The translations under genes were made by a program, and so were the position numbers. This document shows positions 46,986 through 56,917 of a stretch of 64,000 nt of DNA, piece by piece. The DNA comes from an uncultured Draconibacterium sp. Its GTDB lineage: Bacteria; Bacteroidota; Bacteroidia; Bacteroidales; Prolixibacteraceae. Below the pieces are notes generated by a model. That model worked only from the letters and a program-made list of their open reading frames with translations. It did no database searches and was not told the origin of the DNA. The stretch covers positions 756,501 to 820,500 of the forward strand of contig NZ_OY775905.1 of NCBI RefSeq assembly GCF_963675065.1, given 5' to 3'. Numbering within the stretch: position 1 is the first letter of the stretch; the number at the start of each line of letters is the position of its first letter.

Positions 46986-47648
46986 ATGATTTATCTGGCA
47001 GACACCGCAGACATTCAGGCATTAAAAGAATTATACGATTTTTTCCCTTTGACAGGGGTAACCACAAATCCTACTATCTTAAAACAATCGGGGTTAAAAC
47101 TTTCAGAAGCCGTTCAAAACATCATTGGGATTGTTGGCAAAGGAAGTATTCACGTTCAGGTGATGAGCGACAAGGCCGAAGAAATGGTTAGAGAGGCAAA
47201 AACCTACAAAAGTTATTTTAACCTGGGCGATAATTTTTACGCTAAAATTCCGGTATCGATAGAAGGTTACAAAGCCATGCGCATACTAAAAGATGCAGGC
47301 ATAAACGTAACGGCAACAGCTATTTTTACACAGCAACAGGCATTGGTGGCATCGCGTGCCGGAGCCGATTTTGTTGCGCCTTACGTTAGCCGATTAGACA
47401 ATATTTCGTCGCACGGAATTGAGGTAGTTAGCGACATTGTTAAAAACACCAAAGAATTTAATCTGGACACCAAAGTACTGGCAGCCAGTTTTAAAACAGT
47501 CGACCAGATTCACCGCGTGAGCATGGCCGGAGCACAGTCGGCAACGATCAGTCCCGAATTGCTTTTCCAACTGATAAAGCACCCGATGACCGACATCAGC
47601 ATTGCGCAGTTTGAAAAAGACGGCGAAGGATTATACAATATTTTCTAG
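46986..47648 (+). CDS. fsa: Fructose-6-phosphate aldolase / short transaldolase
   Basis: A 220-residue protein of the short TalC/FSA class: MIYLADTADIQALKEL and PLTGVTTNPTILKQSG at the start, the Schiff-base Lys in AKIPVSIEGYKAM and a SFKTVDQIHRVSMAGAQSATISP block near the end. It performs aldol or transaldol chemistry on sugar phosphates. Whether it acts as aldolase or transaldolase cannot be judged from the sequence. Confidence 0.93.
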   Translation: MIYLADTADIQALKELYDFFPLTGVTTNPTILKQSGLKLSEAVQNIIGIVGKGSIHVQVMSDKAEEMVREAKTYKSYFNLGDNFYAKIPVSIEGYKAMRILKDAGINVTATAIFTQQQALVASRAGADFVAPYVSRLDNISSHGIEVVSDIVKNTKEFNLDTKVLAASFKTVDQIHRVSMAGAQSATISPELLFQLIKHPMTDISIAQFEKDGEGLYNIF

Positions 47649-47653
47649 TAAAA

Positions 47654-48379
47654 TTAGCGGCTAATTCCTGAAAGTAATTCATCCTTATTTCCCATAATAA
47701 TGAGTGGATTGCTTTTTGGATCGAGCCATTTTAGCACCCTTAGCATATTCCTTTCGGTTATGGCCACACAACCTGCAGTTGGCTCGCTACCGGTTTTATT
47801 CAAATGAAAAAAGATGGCACTTCCTTTTCCTTTTACTACCGGATTTGTGTTGTATTCAATTACCATACAGTATTTGTAGGCATCGCTTTTTAGAAGTAGA
47901 TTTTCGTAAGATTGTGCATCGGTTTCGCCATGCACATAACGATTGTAGTTTTCCGACTCCGGGTCGTCGATCCATTTATCCTCAGCAGTAGTTTTCTGAT
48001 ACGGCATTTTTGTATCGGCGCGATCAAGGTAGGTAAACAATTGCCCGAGCGCAAAAATACCTGTTGGCGATTTACCGTCACCTTCAATTTTTTCATTAAT
48101 CGGAGCAAAACCATTTTCGCCAATACCCGCCGGCATCATTTCAAAAACCGCTTGCCAACCCTGCTTTGTTTTTTCGTAAACCAGCAAATTTGCATTATGG
48201 TCATCGGGAGCAGAATTAAAAACCACCAATACCTGCCGCACATCTGGCCGACTCTGCCATTGTATACTTTCAAGAATTTTTTGCCCCACTATTTCCGGTT
48301 TCTCCGGAGCTGTTTTACAAGCTGCCATCGCAAAGAGAAACACGAATAAAATTGCCCATTTGTTATACTTCAGAATCAT
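47654..48379 (-). CDS. L,D-transpeptidase-family (YkuD-like) lipoprotein
   Basis: The 241-residue product has a lipoprotein signal (MILKYNKWAILFVFLFAMAAC, Cys21). I chose the ATG at 48379 for this signal; the longer frame to 48535 would overlap the kinase gene by 173 bp, whereas this start overlaps by 17. The active site is seen as HLNKTGSEPTAGCVAITE, matching the YkuD His...Cys pattern. YkuD proteins make 3-3 peptidoglycan cross-links or attach proteins. The family also has ErfK members acting on other substrates. Confidence 0.85.
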   Translation of the reverse strand: MILKYNKWAILFVFLFAMAACKTAPEKPEIVGQKILESIQWQSRPDVRQVLVVFNSAPDDHNANLLVYEKTKQGWQAVFEMMPAGIGENGFAPINEKIEGDGKSPTGIFALGQLFTYLDRADTKMPYQKTTAEDKWIDDPESENYNRYVHGETDAQSYENLLLKSDAYKYCMVIEYNTNPVVKGKGSAIFFHLNKTGSEPTAGCVAITERNMLRVLKWLDPKSNPLIIMGNKDELLSGISR

Positions 48380-51300
48380 TAAGAGGCAAAGTAAACATAA
48401 ATTTACTTCCTTTTCCAACTTGGCTTTCAACACTAATTTTGCCTCCATGTCTCTCAACAAATTCTTTACATAGCACCAGCCCCAGTCCGGTGCCTTTCTC
48501 GCCATTTGTTCCCCGGGTAACTTCGGTACTTTCAATGCTGAATATACTTTTCTGTTTATCTTCTGCTATTCCTATTCCGTTGTCCTTGATTTTCACCTCG
48601 CACCAGCTGTTTTGTTTTGATACGGAAACGGCAATTTCGCCATCGCTATGCGTAAACTTTACGGCATTGGCAATCAGGTTACGCATAATACTTGAGAACA
48701 TATTCACATCGACACTGGCAACAAGTTCTTCTTTTGCATACACTTCAATCAGTATATTCTTTTTCAACGCTGCCTCATCATGAAAACGTAATAAGTCCCT
48801 TATTTTTTCGGTAACATTTATGGGCTCTGGATTAAATGAGATGGCATTTCGTTGCAACCGTGCCCAGGTTAACAAATTACCCAACAAGTCGTTAGCCTGT
48901 ATCGACGATTTATAAATATTTGAGATATGGTGCTCCTTACTGGCTTCATCCATGTTCTTGAAACTCATCAGCAAATTTTCGGAGAAACCAATGATGATAT
49001 TAAAATGATTACGCAGATCGTGCCCGATTATCGAGAAGAACTTGTCTTTTGTACGGTTTAACTCGTTCAATTCTTTGTTTTTGGACGTAATTACCTCGTT
49101 CTGTTCTTTAATTTGAATTGTACGTTCCAACACCTTTTTCTCCAACCTTACTTTCTCCAGTTTCAGACGTCGTTCGCGCAGTTTTATAAATGTCCAGATA
49201 CCCAAAACAATAAATATAAAATAAGCCATGTAGGCTATTTTACTGCGCCACCAAGGAGGAAGTACCACTATTTGCAAGCTCACTCCTTCCTCATTCCACA
49301 CACCGTCGTTATTTGATCCTTTAACCGAAAAAGTATACTCTCCGGCCGGCAAGGCAAAAAATGGTACAAACTTGCGGTTTTCAATCTCATTCCACTCATT
49401 TGAAATGCCTTCCATTTTATAGGCATAACTGTTTTTGTTGGCATTGGTAAATTCAAGAGCGGCAAATTCAATGGTAAACGATTGTACGTCGTGTTTTAAC
49501 ACCACCTTCGATTTAGTTGCAATATTAACTTCGTACTGTTGATTATTACTGGTGGCAGAAAAGGCTGTAAACACAATGTTGGGCACATAAGGATTTCCTT
49601 TCAACGAGTCGGGGAAAAACGTGTTAAAGCCATTCATCCCTCCAAACAGTAGTTCGCCATCGTCGGCACAAAATGCGGCACGCAGGTTAAATTCAGAGCT
49701 TTGCAAACCATCTTCGGGTGTAAAAACCTGTATCTCATTTTTATCCAAATCGTACCGGCACAAACCATTGCCGGTGGCAAACCACAAATCCTGATTTTTG
49801 TCTTCAACAATTTCGTATATGTAATTACTAGGCAAGCCATCTTTCTCATCCAAATAGCTAAACTGCTGTGTGTGTTTATCAAAAATATTAAGCGCTGCAT
49901 TGGTCCCTATCCAAATCCTTCGACGGCTGTCTTCGCACAACGAAATAACAAAATCGCTGCTCAGCTCCCCTTCTGCTTTATTGTAATGTACCAGCTTATC
50001 CGTTACCGGATTATAGACATCTAGACCTCCAATTGTGGCCATCCAAATCATTCCGTCAGAATCTTCCAAAAAGGTATAAACCAGGTTCGAACTAATTTTC
50101 CTCGAGCCTTCTTCCTGTTGATCAAAGGTTATAACCTCCTCTGTGTTTTTTGCCACAAGATAAACTCCTACAGAGGTACCAATCCAATATCGATCGTTTT
50201 TATCCTGAATGATGTGATAAATACGTGTGTTTTCCAACGCAGGCCAATCGGGACGATTAAAAAATTGCCGCCAATCTTCAAACAACCGTTTTTGTTTATT
50301 CCAGATAAATATTCCGTCCCGTGTTCCTAACCAAATATCGCCCTCATGATCTTTGAAAACCACATGTACAAAATCGTTGGGGAGGTAATGATTGTTGCTT
50401 TGTTGCGAAGAAAAATGTTCTACTTCATTACTTTCCGTATCAACAATATTTAAACCCTGTCCCCAGTTACCAATCCACAATTTACCATCGTCGTTTTTTA
50501 GTATTCCGGCAATAACATTTCCCAGCAAATCAACCGATGCCGGCGAATTATTATGCCGGTAAAGCCGGAATTTATCCATTTTAAGATCGGTTTTGCTGAT
50601 ACCTGCCAGCGTGCCTACCCACAGGTTTTCTGATTTATCGATCAATAGACTCTGAACAATATTATGCGCCAGCCCGCTGTTTTCCGAAGTCAAATTTTCA
50701 ATGGAATATCGCCCGTCTTCTTCTGATAGAATAAAAATTCCGTTGCCTTCGGTTCCCATAACCAGTTGCCCCGATTTGGTTTCAACGATACTACGAACAC
50801 AGGAGCTAAACCAAAAATCCTCACCCGATGTAAGTGCAAAAAACTGCTCGTCAAACACATCCTTATCACGATTAAAGAGGTACAATCCTTCTGTTGTTCC
50901 GGCCCATATCCGGGATTTCGAATCCTGAAATAACCCGGTAACATTTGTTTGCTGCAATGTATCACCGCTACCGGTTAAAAACGGGTAACAAGTAAATTTT
51001 TCTTCCTGAAATGAAAAGACCGCAATACCTTCCGTGCATCCAGTCCAGAGAGAGCCATCTCGATCTTCCAATACAGGAAGTTGTACATCCTTTATGGCAG
51101 GATCGAAAGGGATGTTGCTTTGAAAGTGTGTAAAATGTTTCGCTTCTGAGTCAGAAGCAGAAAGCACCGGCGGCGTGTGTACAAGCATTTGCCCGTTGCT
51201 TAAAAGCAGGTTATTATAACTGTGAGTGCTCACCTCGGGATCGTAACCGGTATGATAATTTATTCGTTCAAAAATATCTTTGTCGCGCAGGTATTTATTT

Positions 51301-51608
51301 AATCCTCCTTTGGTACCGATCCACAAATTTCCCTGTCGGTCTTCAGAAATGGCGTAAATCCAGTTATTGGAAATGGAAAGAGAATCGTTAGGCAGGTAAC
51401 GATAAATCCTGAAATCTTCGCCATCAAAACGGTTCAGTCCGTTTTGCGTACCAATCCAGAGAAAACCCCGGGAATCCTGAAACAAACAGTTTACAACACT
51501 TTGCGACAGCCCTTCGTTGATGGAATAATTAGAAAAAGTAAGTTCGCGGGGGAAAGCAAATGACAGCAGCGCAAGCTTTAAGATCAGAAGACAGCACAAT
51601 CGTTTCAT
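48363..51608 (-). CDS. Two-component-propeller histidine kinase
   Basis: The 1081-residue product has a signal anchor (MKRLCCLLILKLALLSFAF), about 14 beta-propeller repeats (Reg_prop; DSRGFLWIGTQNGLNRF is the first), a Y_Y_Y domain near 690-760, a transmembrane helix (IAYMAYFIFIVLGIWTFI), a coiled coil and then HisKA with His863 in SIIGHDLRNHFNIIIGFSENL and HATPase (NLIANAVKFTHSDG, DNGIGIAEDK, GTGLGLVLC). It stops after the ATPase, so unlike hybrid HTCS proteins it has no receiver or AraC domain. The orphan NarL-type regulator at 56282 is a possible partner, but HisKA kinases more often pair with OmpR types. Confidence 0.92.
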   Translation of the reverse strand: MKRLCCLLILKLALLSFAFPRELTFSNYSINEGLSQSVVNCLFQDSRGFLWIGTQNGLNRFDGEDFRIYRYLPNDSLSISNNWIYAISEDRQGNLWIGTKGGLNKYLRDKDIFERINYHTGYDPEVSTHSYNNLLLSNGQMLVHTPPVLSASDSEAKHFTHFQSNIPFDPAIKDVQLPVLEDRDGSLWTGCTEGIAVFSFQEEKFTCYPFLTGSGDTLQQTNVTGLFQDSKSRIWAGTTEGLYLFNRDKDVFDEQFFALTSGEDFWFSSCVRSIVETKSGQLVMGTEGNGIFILSEEDGRYSIENLTSENSGLAHNIVQSLLIDKSENLWVGTLAGISKTDLKMDKFRLYRHNNSPASVDLLGNVIAGILKNDDGKLWIGNWGQGLNIVDTESNEVEHFSSQQSNNHYLPNDFVHVVFKDHEGDIWLGTRDGIFIWNKQKRLFEDWRQFFNRPDWPALENTRIYHIIQDKNDRYWIGTSVGVYLVAKNTEEVITFDQQEEGSRKISSNLVYTFLEDSDGMIWMATIGGLDVYNPVTDKLVHYNKAEGELSSDFVISLCEDSRRRIWIGTNAALNIFDKHTQQFSYLDEKDGLPSNYIYEIVEDKNQDLWFATGNGLCRYDLDKNEIQVFTPEDGLQSSEFNLRAAFCADDGELLFGGMNGFNTFFPDSLKGNPYVPNIVFTAFSATSNNQQYEVNIATKSKVVLKHDVQSFTIEFAALEFTNANKNSYAYKMEGISNEWNEIENRKFVPFFALPAGEYTFSVKGSNNDGVWNEEGVSLQIVVLPPWWRSKIAYMAYFIFIVLGIWTFIKLRERRLKLEKVRLEKKVLERTIQIKEQNEVITSKNKELNELNRTKDKFFSIIGHDLRNHFNIIIGFSENLLMSFKNMDEASKEHHISNIYKSSIQANDLLGNLLTWARLQRNAISFNPEPINVTEKIRDLLRFHDEAALKKNILIEVYAKEELVASVDVNMFSSIMRNLIANAVKFTHSDGEIAVSVSKQNSWCEVKIKDNGIGIAEDKQKSIFSIESTEVTRGTNGEKGTGLGLVLCKEFVERHGGKISVESQVGKGSKFMFTLPLNDSEV

Positions 51609-51768
51609 GGTAAAACATATATTAGTTAACCAGCGCAATGCGAAGTTCGTTATAAGTTGCGTTATTTCAAAATATGTCTTTCCTGCCGACAATTCATTAC
51701 AGATCAAACGCTATTGCGCAGATAAATAGCAGTTTGTAATATTACATTATTCCAGTAGCTTATAAAAG

Positions 51769-51800
51769 AAAGAGGCTGACCATACGAAGTCAGCCTCTTT
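51769..51800. terminator. Intrinsic terminator after the large repeat protein gene (minus strand)
   Basis: AAAGAGGCTGAC and GTCAGCCTCTTT form a 12-bp perfect stem with an 8-nt loop; T-rich sequence follows on the minus strand. Small hairpins also lie at 51813-51853. Confidence 0.7.
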
Positions 51801-51884
51801 TAAGAATCCCACTAAGGACGAATCCTCAGCCCAAAGCCTGGGCGACTTTGGCTTTATACATGATAAAAAATAAGGGTCAAAAAA

Positions 51885-54800
51885 TCACTCTTTGTAGATA
51901 ATTCTACCCATTTGGACTTTTCCATCCAAATCTAAACGATAGAGATACATTCCGGTAACTTTGTGTCCCGGTTCGTATTCTATCCGATTCATAACTCCAG
52001 CCTCAACCGGACGATCAAGTATTCTTGCTACTTTCTGACCGGTAATATTGTACAGTTCAAGTATACCGTAAGCATCAACTCCAGATACGAATTCGAAGGT
52101 TACTTTATCTGTAAACGGATTCGGGTAAACTTTCAACTCGCTTTCCTGCAAAACAGGATCTTTTATTTGAGCTTCCTTAATTGTTACAACCGATGGAAGT
52201 GGTGGTCCACAATAAACACCATGAACAATTATATAACCACCTGAGAATGTAATATTATCACCCTCAACGTATGGCCATTGCCCCGGAGCGATTTTTTCCG
52301 GGAACATACTTGTTCCTGCCCAAATATGATTTTCATCAAGTGAGTAATCCGCATACATTTCAAGGAAATCGACTGTAATATAACCGCCGCTGTATGTTAT
52401 AACAGCAGTGTCTACTACATGACTATCCCATTCAGATCCCGGATCGCATACTGGTGTACCTGCATACATTGGAATTCGGTATTCGCCTTCTTCTGTTATG
52501 TGTATTGACCAACCCCAGTTACTCCAGGAACCGCCATCTCCACACTTAGTCATGAATGATGAACTGGCACCGTCAAGATAACCATAAGCGGTTTCGCAAA
52601 CATCGCAAGGTGGAATATAGAAGTCGCATGTTGCCTGATCGGATGTACAATGATCTTCAGCTGTAAATGTGAATGAAACGTAATATCCGGTTTCTGAGCT
52701 TCCAGAGTTTCTCCAGTCAAGCGCGTCTAAAGCAGCTTGATTGGTAGTAACCGGTTCGCAGCCTCCGGAGTATCCAAATCCGTCTTTCCAATTCTGGAAT
52801 GCAATGTCATATTCTGCCTCAGACAGACAGTCTCCCAAAACAGGACCCGGTTCACAATATGCATCAACAGGATCTGTATATGCAGCCACTGTAAATGAAC
52901 AAGGTGTTTCAATCTTGTTACAGTGGTCTTCTGCTATTGCAGTTACATTCACTACCTGGTCGCCGGTAACACATTCTAATGGCATTACCAAACTGGCAAG
53001 CGGTGGATCAAATACAACTTCGCCATCTGAACAGCTGCCGCCTTCGGTCATAGCCATCAAGCCTGCCATCCAGTCGTTCCAGGCAGAAGTAATTTCTGAC
53101 TGTGGAGTACAACCATCAAGCATCGGATCGCCTGGACAATCATCAAGGGTCAGATCATCAGGATAAGCGTAAACGGTAAATGAACAAGGTGTTTCAATCT
53201 TGTTACAGTGGTCTTCTGCTATTGCAGTTACATTCACTACCTGGTCGCCGGTAACACATTCTAATGGCATTACCAAACTGGCAAGCGGTGGATCAAATAC
53301 AACTTCGCCATCTGAACAGCTGCCGCCTTCGGTCATAGCCATCAAGCCTGCCATCCAGTCGTTCCAGGCAGAAGTAATTTCTGACTGTGGAGTACAACCA
53401 TCAAGCATCGGATCGCCTGGACAATCATCAAGGGTCAGATCATCAGGATAAGCGTAAACGGTAAATGAACAAGGTGTTTCAATCTTGTTACAGTGGTCTT
53501 CTGCTATTGCAGTTACATTCACTACCTGGTCGCCGGTAACACATTCTAATGGCATTACCAAACTGGCAAGCGGTGGATCAAATACAACTTCGCCATCTGA
53601 ACAACTGCCGCCTTCGGTCATAGCCATCAAGCCTGCCATCCAGTCGTTCCAGGCAGAAGTAATTTCTGACTGTGGAGTACAACCATCAAGCATCGGATCG
53701 CCTGGACAATCATCAAGGGTCAGATCATCAGGATAAGCGTAAACGGTAAATGAACAAGGTGTTTCAATCTTGTTACAGTGGTCTTCTGCTATTGCAGTTA
53801 CATTCACTACCTGGTCGCCGGTAACACATTCTAATGGCATTACCAAACTGGCAAGCGGTGGATCAAATACAACTTCGCCATCTGAACAGCTGCCGCCTTC
53901 GGTCATAGCCATCAAGCCTGCCATCCAGTCGTTCCAGGCAGAAGTAATTTCTGACTGTGGAGTACAACCATCAAGCATCGGATCGCCTGGACAATCATCA
54001 AGGGTCAGATCATCAGCATAAGCGTAAACGGTAAATGAACAAGGTGTTTCAATCTTGTTACAGTGGTCTTCTGCTATTGCAGTTACATTCACTACCTGGT
54101 CGCCGGTAACACATTCTAATGGCATTACCAAACTGGCAAGCGGTGGATCAAATACAACTTCGCCATCTGAACAGCTGCCGCCTTCGGTCATAGCCATCAA
54201 GCCTGCCATCCAGTCGTTCCAGGCAGAAGTAATTTCTGACTGTGGAGTACAACCATCAAGCATTGGATCGCCTGGACAATCATCAAGGGTTAAATCATCA
54301 GGATAAGCTTGCACGGTGAACGTACATGTTTTTTCTATTGTTGGGAAACAATAACTTTCGGCAATTGCTGTAACGGTAACTACCTGCTCGGTAGGGTCGC
54401 ATTCAACAGGAGAAACAAGCTGGTCCAGTGGAGGATCAAACACAACCACTCCATCAGAGCATCCGCCGGTCTCAGTCATACTTTCAAGTCCTGCAATCCA
54501 TAAATCCCAGGCAGTTCCAATTTCTCCGTCAGTACTGCAACCTTCAAGGTTCGGATCCCCCGGACAATCGGAAAGAACCAAAGCAGCCGGAGCACCTAAG
54601 GTAAAGCTTGAAGTCTTATCTATCGGATCATCACAGTAATCATCAACAGTTAAGGTATATTCTACTGTTCCACCACATTTAATGGTTTCCCAAATCGCAT
54701 CAAACTCAGCAGCGTGAGCCTGAATTTCAGCAATATTCGACTCAACCTCGGTTTCTCCGGGAGCCGGAACTCCTCCGGTAAAATAAAATCCATCCAACCA

Positions 54801-56027
54801 GTCTTCAAACTGGGTTCTTACAGCTTCTTTTTCCAGACAATCGCCTAGTGAAACCGGAGTAGGAGCAAAAACTTCCAGATTGGCAAAGTCAATACCCAGC
54901 TGAATTGGCGGTCCGGGAATATCTTTTAACTGAGAAGTAGAAGAACTACCCGAAGAACGTGTACGTACGAATACAGTACTAAGTGTAAAACAAGGATTTT
55001 CATCCAGATTAAATAATGCACTCAGGTTTACTGCACCTTCTACCCATTGGTTAACATCGTAATAATACAAGGTTAAACCTGTAAGCACCTGAATAGAATC
55101 CGGTGCTATCTGATCGTAAGCCGGGAATGGCACATAAGTTATCTCGTTATTATTCGTCGCATATATGGTATTTGCAGGAAAACTATCTATGGGAACGGTG
55201 TGATATTCGAAGCCGTTTTTACCTCCTACCGACCATTTATTAAGGATAACATTGGCCACAGCACCTCCGTTGGTCAATTCAAGTGTAACCAAAAGGTCGC
55301 CTAAATTACGCCCGAAATCCGGGCCGTTGCTAGTAAAAATACCATCACCATCTGTATTGGTGGTCATAAGCAACGAATCCTGAAGAAACTCAAAATCGAT
55401 GTAACTGCTACCATTGGTTACCATACGGTCGGCCGCAAATAAACACCAAAGATCATCCGGGTCTCCTCCTAAGAGCGGATCACCATAAGTAAAGTGAACG
55501 GCCACATTCTGAATTTCGTTTTTAGGTGGTACATTTCCTTCGCCCCATGTATAGGTGTTTGGGTTTTCATCAATTTTAGTTTTTTCAAGGAATGTTGTAT
55601 AATCCGGATCTCCGGAAATTGGATCTACATAAACAGTAGTCATTTCCGGGTAAATAGGTCCGTCAAAGCGTAGGATTCCACGGCCCGGACCTTGCCACAA
55701 AATAGTGTCATAATTGCCAGGTGGCTCAGGGAATTCCGGCCAATAGGGCACATAAAACCAGTCGCCTGCAACTCCAAAATCCGGTTCTCCAATTGTATCG
55801 CCCGGAACATAATTGGCGTATGCATTTGCATCAACGGCAAAACCGTTTACCGGAGTTTGCACCGGTGCGGTGCCCAAATAAACTTGTTGTGCAGTAGTAG
55901 TAGTTGCTATAAACGCCATTATTATTAATGGCAAAATACAGCATAAACGCCAACATCGATAGAGCGTTTTGTGTCTATGCGGGGCATCCTGTATACTTCC
56001 CGCACGTTTCGCGTAATTTTTTCTCAT
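51885..56027 (-). CDS. Giant T9SS-secreted protein with five near-identical 95-residue Cys-rich repeats
   Basis: The 1380-residue product has a long basic n-region and a signal core ending TTTTAQQ (about residue 46). A beta-rich domain of about 370 residues follows. Then comes one diverged repeat (about 475-570), five almost identical 95-residue repeats (about 571-1046), and a Cys-rich region with more diverged segments. The last ~75 residues are a T9SS type A sorting domain (VYPNPFTDKVTFEF, then GMYLYRLDLDGKVQMGRIIYKE). Each repeat has six Cys and ends with VVNVTAIAEDHCNKIETPCSFTV, resembling a HYR-type beta-sandwich end. It is probably a large surface or released adhesin-like structural protein; function unknown. 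Confidence 0.9.
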   Translation of the reverse strand: MRKNYAKRAGSIQDAPHRHKTLYRCWRLCCILPLIIMAFIATTTTAQQVYLGTAPVQTPVNGFAVDANAYANYVPGDTIGEPDFGVAGDWFYVPYWPEFPEPPGNYDTILWQGPGRGILRFDGPIYPEMTTVYVDPISGDPDYTTFLEKTKIDENPNTYTWGEGNVPPKNEIQNVAVHFTYGDPLLGGDPDDLWCLFAADRMVTNGSSYIDFEFLQDSLLMTTNTDGDGIFTSNGPDFGRNLGDLLVTLELTNGGAVANVILNKWSVGGKNGFEYHTVPIDSFPANTIYATNNNEITYVPFPAYDQIAPDSIQVLTGLTLYYYDVNQWVEGAVNLSALFNLDENPCFTLSTVFVRTRSSGSSSTSQLKDIPGPPIQLGIDFANLEVFAPTPVSLGDCLEKEAVRTQFEDWLDGFYFTGGVPAPGETEVESNIAEIQAHAAEFDAIWETIKCGGTVEYTLTVDDYCDDPIDKTSSFTLGAPAALVLSDCPGDPNLEGCSTDGEIGTAWDLWIAGLESMTETGGCSDGVVVFDPPLDQLVSPVECDPTEQVVTVTAIAESYCFPTIEKTCTFTVQAYPDDLTLDDCPGDPMLDGCTPQSEITSAWNDWMAGLMAMTEGGSCSDGEVVFDPPLASLVMPLECVTGDQVVNVTAIAEDHCNKIETPCSFTVYAYADDLTLDDCPGDPMLDGCTPQSEITSAWNDWMAGLMAMTEGGSCSDGEVVFDPPLASLVMPLECVTGDQVVNVTAIAEDHCNKIETPCSFTVYAYPDDLTLDDCPGDPMLDGCTPQSEITSAWNDWMAGLMAMTEGGSCSDGEVVFDPPLASLVMPLECVTGDQVVNVTAIAEDHCNKIETPCSFTVYAYPDDLTLDDCPGDPMLDGCTPQSEITSAWNDWMAGLMAMTEGGSCSDGEVVFDPPLASLVMPLECVTGDQVVNVTAIAEDHCNKIETPCSFTVYAYPDDLTLDDCPGDPMLDGCTPQSEITSAWNDWMAGLMAMTEGGSCSDGEVVFDPPLASLVMPLECVTGDQVVNVTAIAEDHCNKIETPCSFTVAAYTDPVDAYCEPGPVLGDCLSEAEYDIAFQNWKDGFGYSGGCEPVTTNQAALDALDWRNSGSSETGYYVSFTFTAEDHCTSDQATCDFYIPPCDVCETAYGYLDGASSSFMTKCGDGGSWSNWGWSIHITEEGEYRIPMYAGTPVCDPGSEWDSHVVDTAVITYSGGYITVDFLEMYADYSLDENHIWAGTSMFPEKIAPGQWPYVEGDNITFSGGYIIVHGVYCGPPLPSVVTIKEAQIKDPVLQESELKVYPNPFTDKVTFEFVSGVDAYGILELYNITGQKVARILDRPVEAGVMNRIEYEPGHKVTGMYLYRLDLDGKVQMGRIIYKE
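52891..54315. repeat. Five tandem near-identical 285-bp repeats within the giant gene
   Basis: Units start at 52891, 53176, 53461, 53746 and 54031, exactly 285 bp apart (95 codons, in frame). Units differ by only a handful of substitutions, for example CAACTGCC for CAGCTGCC in one and CATTGGATCG for CATCGGATCG in the last. Such identity points to recent duplication or gene conversion. The last unit is the most diverged at its far edge. Confidence 0.97.
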
Positions 56028-56227
56028 AATCCGATAATTTTAAGATTAAAAAGTGTTCAAACAATTATCTCAAAATCATCTCCGAAGGGTAACATCTTAT
56101 GACTTCTGTTTTCCACAATTTGGTTTCTTCAGACTCAACGCCAGGGCACATTATTAAGTCCTACATCGCTTCAATTACATGAATGAAAAGTTACGTCGGA
56201 ATCAACGAGAAGTCAATCGGGTTTAAA

Positions 56228-56245
56228 CCGTAAATTTTGATACGG
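56228..56245. promoter_or_regulatory. Inverted repeat CCGTA-N8-TACGG upstream of the giant gene
   Basis: CCGTA (56228-56232), spacer AATTTTGA and TACGG (56241-56245) are exact complements. The site lies about 200 bp upstream of the giant gene start and just past the end of the NarL-type regulator gene. Related TTACGG/CCGTAA boxes occur at 46792 and 57149-57164. Confidence 0.5.
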
Positions 56246-56281
56246 ATTTTTAATTTAAGAGCTCCTTTTTTGTAGAAGAAA

Positions 56282-56917
56282 TTACGTAAGAATTTGATTT
56301 CGATATGCGTACCTAACCATATCGGCTGTAGTGTTAATCTTTAATTTTGAAAGTATATTCCGTTTGTGTGTTTCAACAGTACGTGGACTAATATTTAAAC
56401 TGGCTCCAATTTCTTTATAAGATAATCCCCTCGAGAACAGGCGGAGCACTGCAACCTCCCTATCGGTAAGAATATGCTGATCTCTTTTCTCATACTTGCG
56501 CTTCTGAATGGCACTTCGGAATATATCCCAAACTTTCTTTTTAAAATACTCTCCACCATTACTTAAAACATGTATTGCTTCAATCAGGTCTTTTTCCTCT
56601 GCATCGCTTAATACGAATCCTTTTACTCCCAATCGGATGTACTCTTCAAAACAGTCGGAATAGTTCTGACTTACCAGCAATAGCACTGGAACCTTCGAGA
56701 AGTTCCGTCTTATTTTACGCAAAGGTTTTAATCCGGCATTATCACCATGCACAATATCAACAATGAAAACATCAGGAGATTTATCTTTCAACTGTTTAAA
56801 AAGGCTGTCAATGGTTTCGGCCTGGGCTATTACGTCACATTCGTTTAACTGCTGTAAGATTGACTTTATACCTGCTCCCAACAAAGTAAATCGTTCTAAT
56901 ATGGCTACTTTACACAT
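56282..56917 (-). CDS. NarL-type response regulator with LuxR-like HTH (atypical receiver)
   Basis: The 211-residue product has a receiver domain (1-125) and a GerE/LuxR-type HTH (150-207; HILTDREVAVLRLFSRGLSYKEIGASLNISPRTVETHKRNILSKL). The phospho-acceptor is Asp54 in VFIVDIVHGDN. Receivers normally also have an acidic pair near the start and a Lys after beta-5; here only Glu8 is seen (ILERF), and the Lys position reads Ser104 (FVLSDAE). Phosphorylation control may be weak or absent. There is no adjacent kinase. It lies between the giant gene and the LuxI-like gene. Confidence 0.9.
   Translation of the reverse strand: MCKVAILERFTLLGAGIKSILQQLNECDVIAQAETIDSLFKQLKDKSPDVFIVDIVHGDNAGLKPLRKIRRNFSKVPVLLLVSQNYSDCFEEYIRLGVKGFVLSDAEEKDLIEAIHVLSNGGEYFKKKVWDIFRSAIQKRKYEKRDQHILTDREVAVLRLFSRGLSYKEIGASLNISPRTVETHKRNILSKLKINTTADMVRYAYRNQILT

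Noticed and set aside
52741..54306. Several plus-strand reading frames antisense to the giant gene repeats (four ~83-residue near copies)
   Set aside because: They recur with the 285-bp repeat period and are the complement of the real repeats, so they are shadow frames. The repeats are too long and coding to be a CRISPR array.
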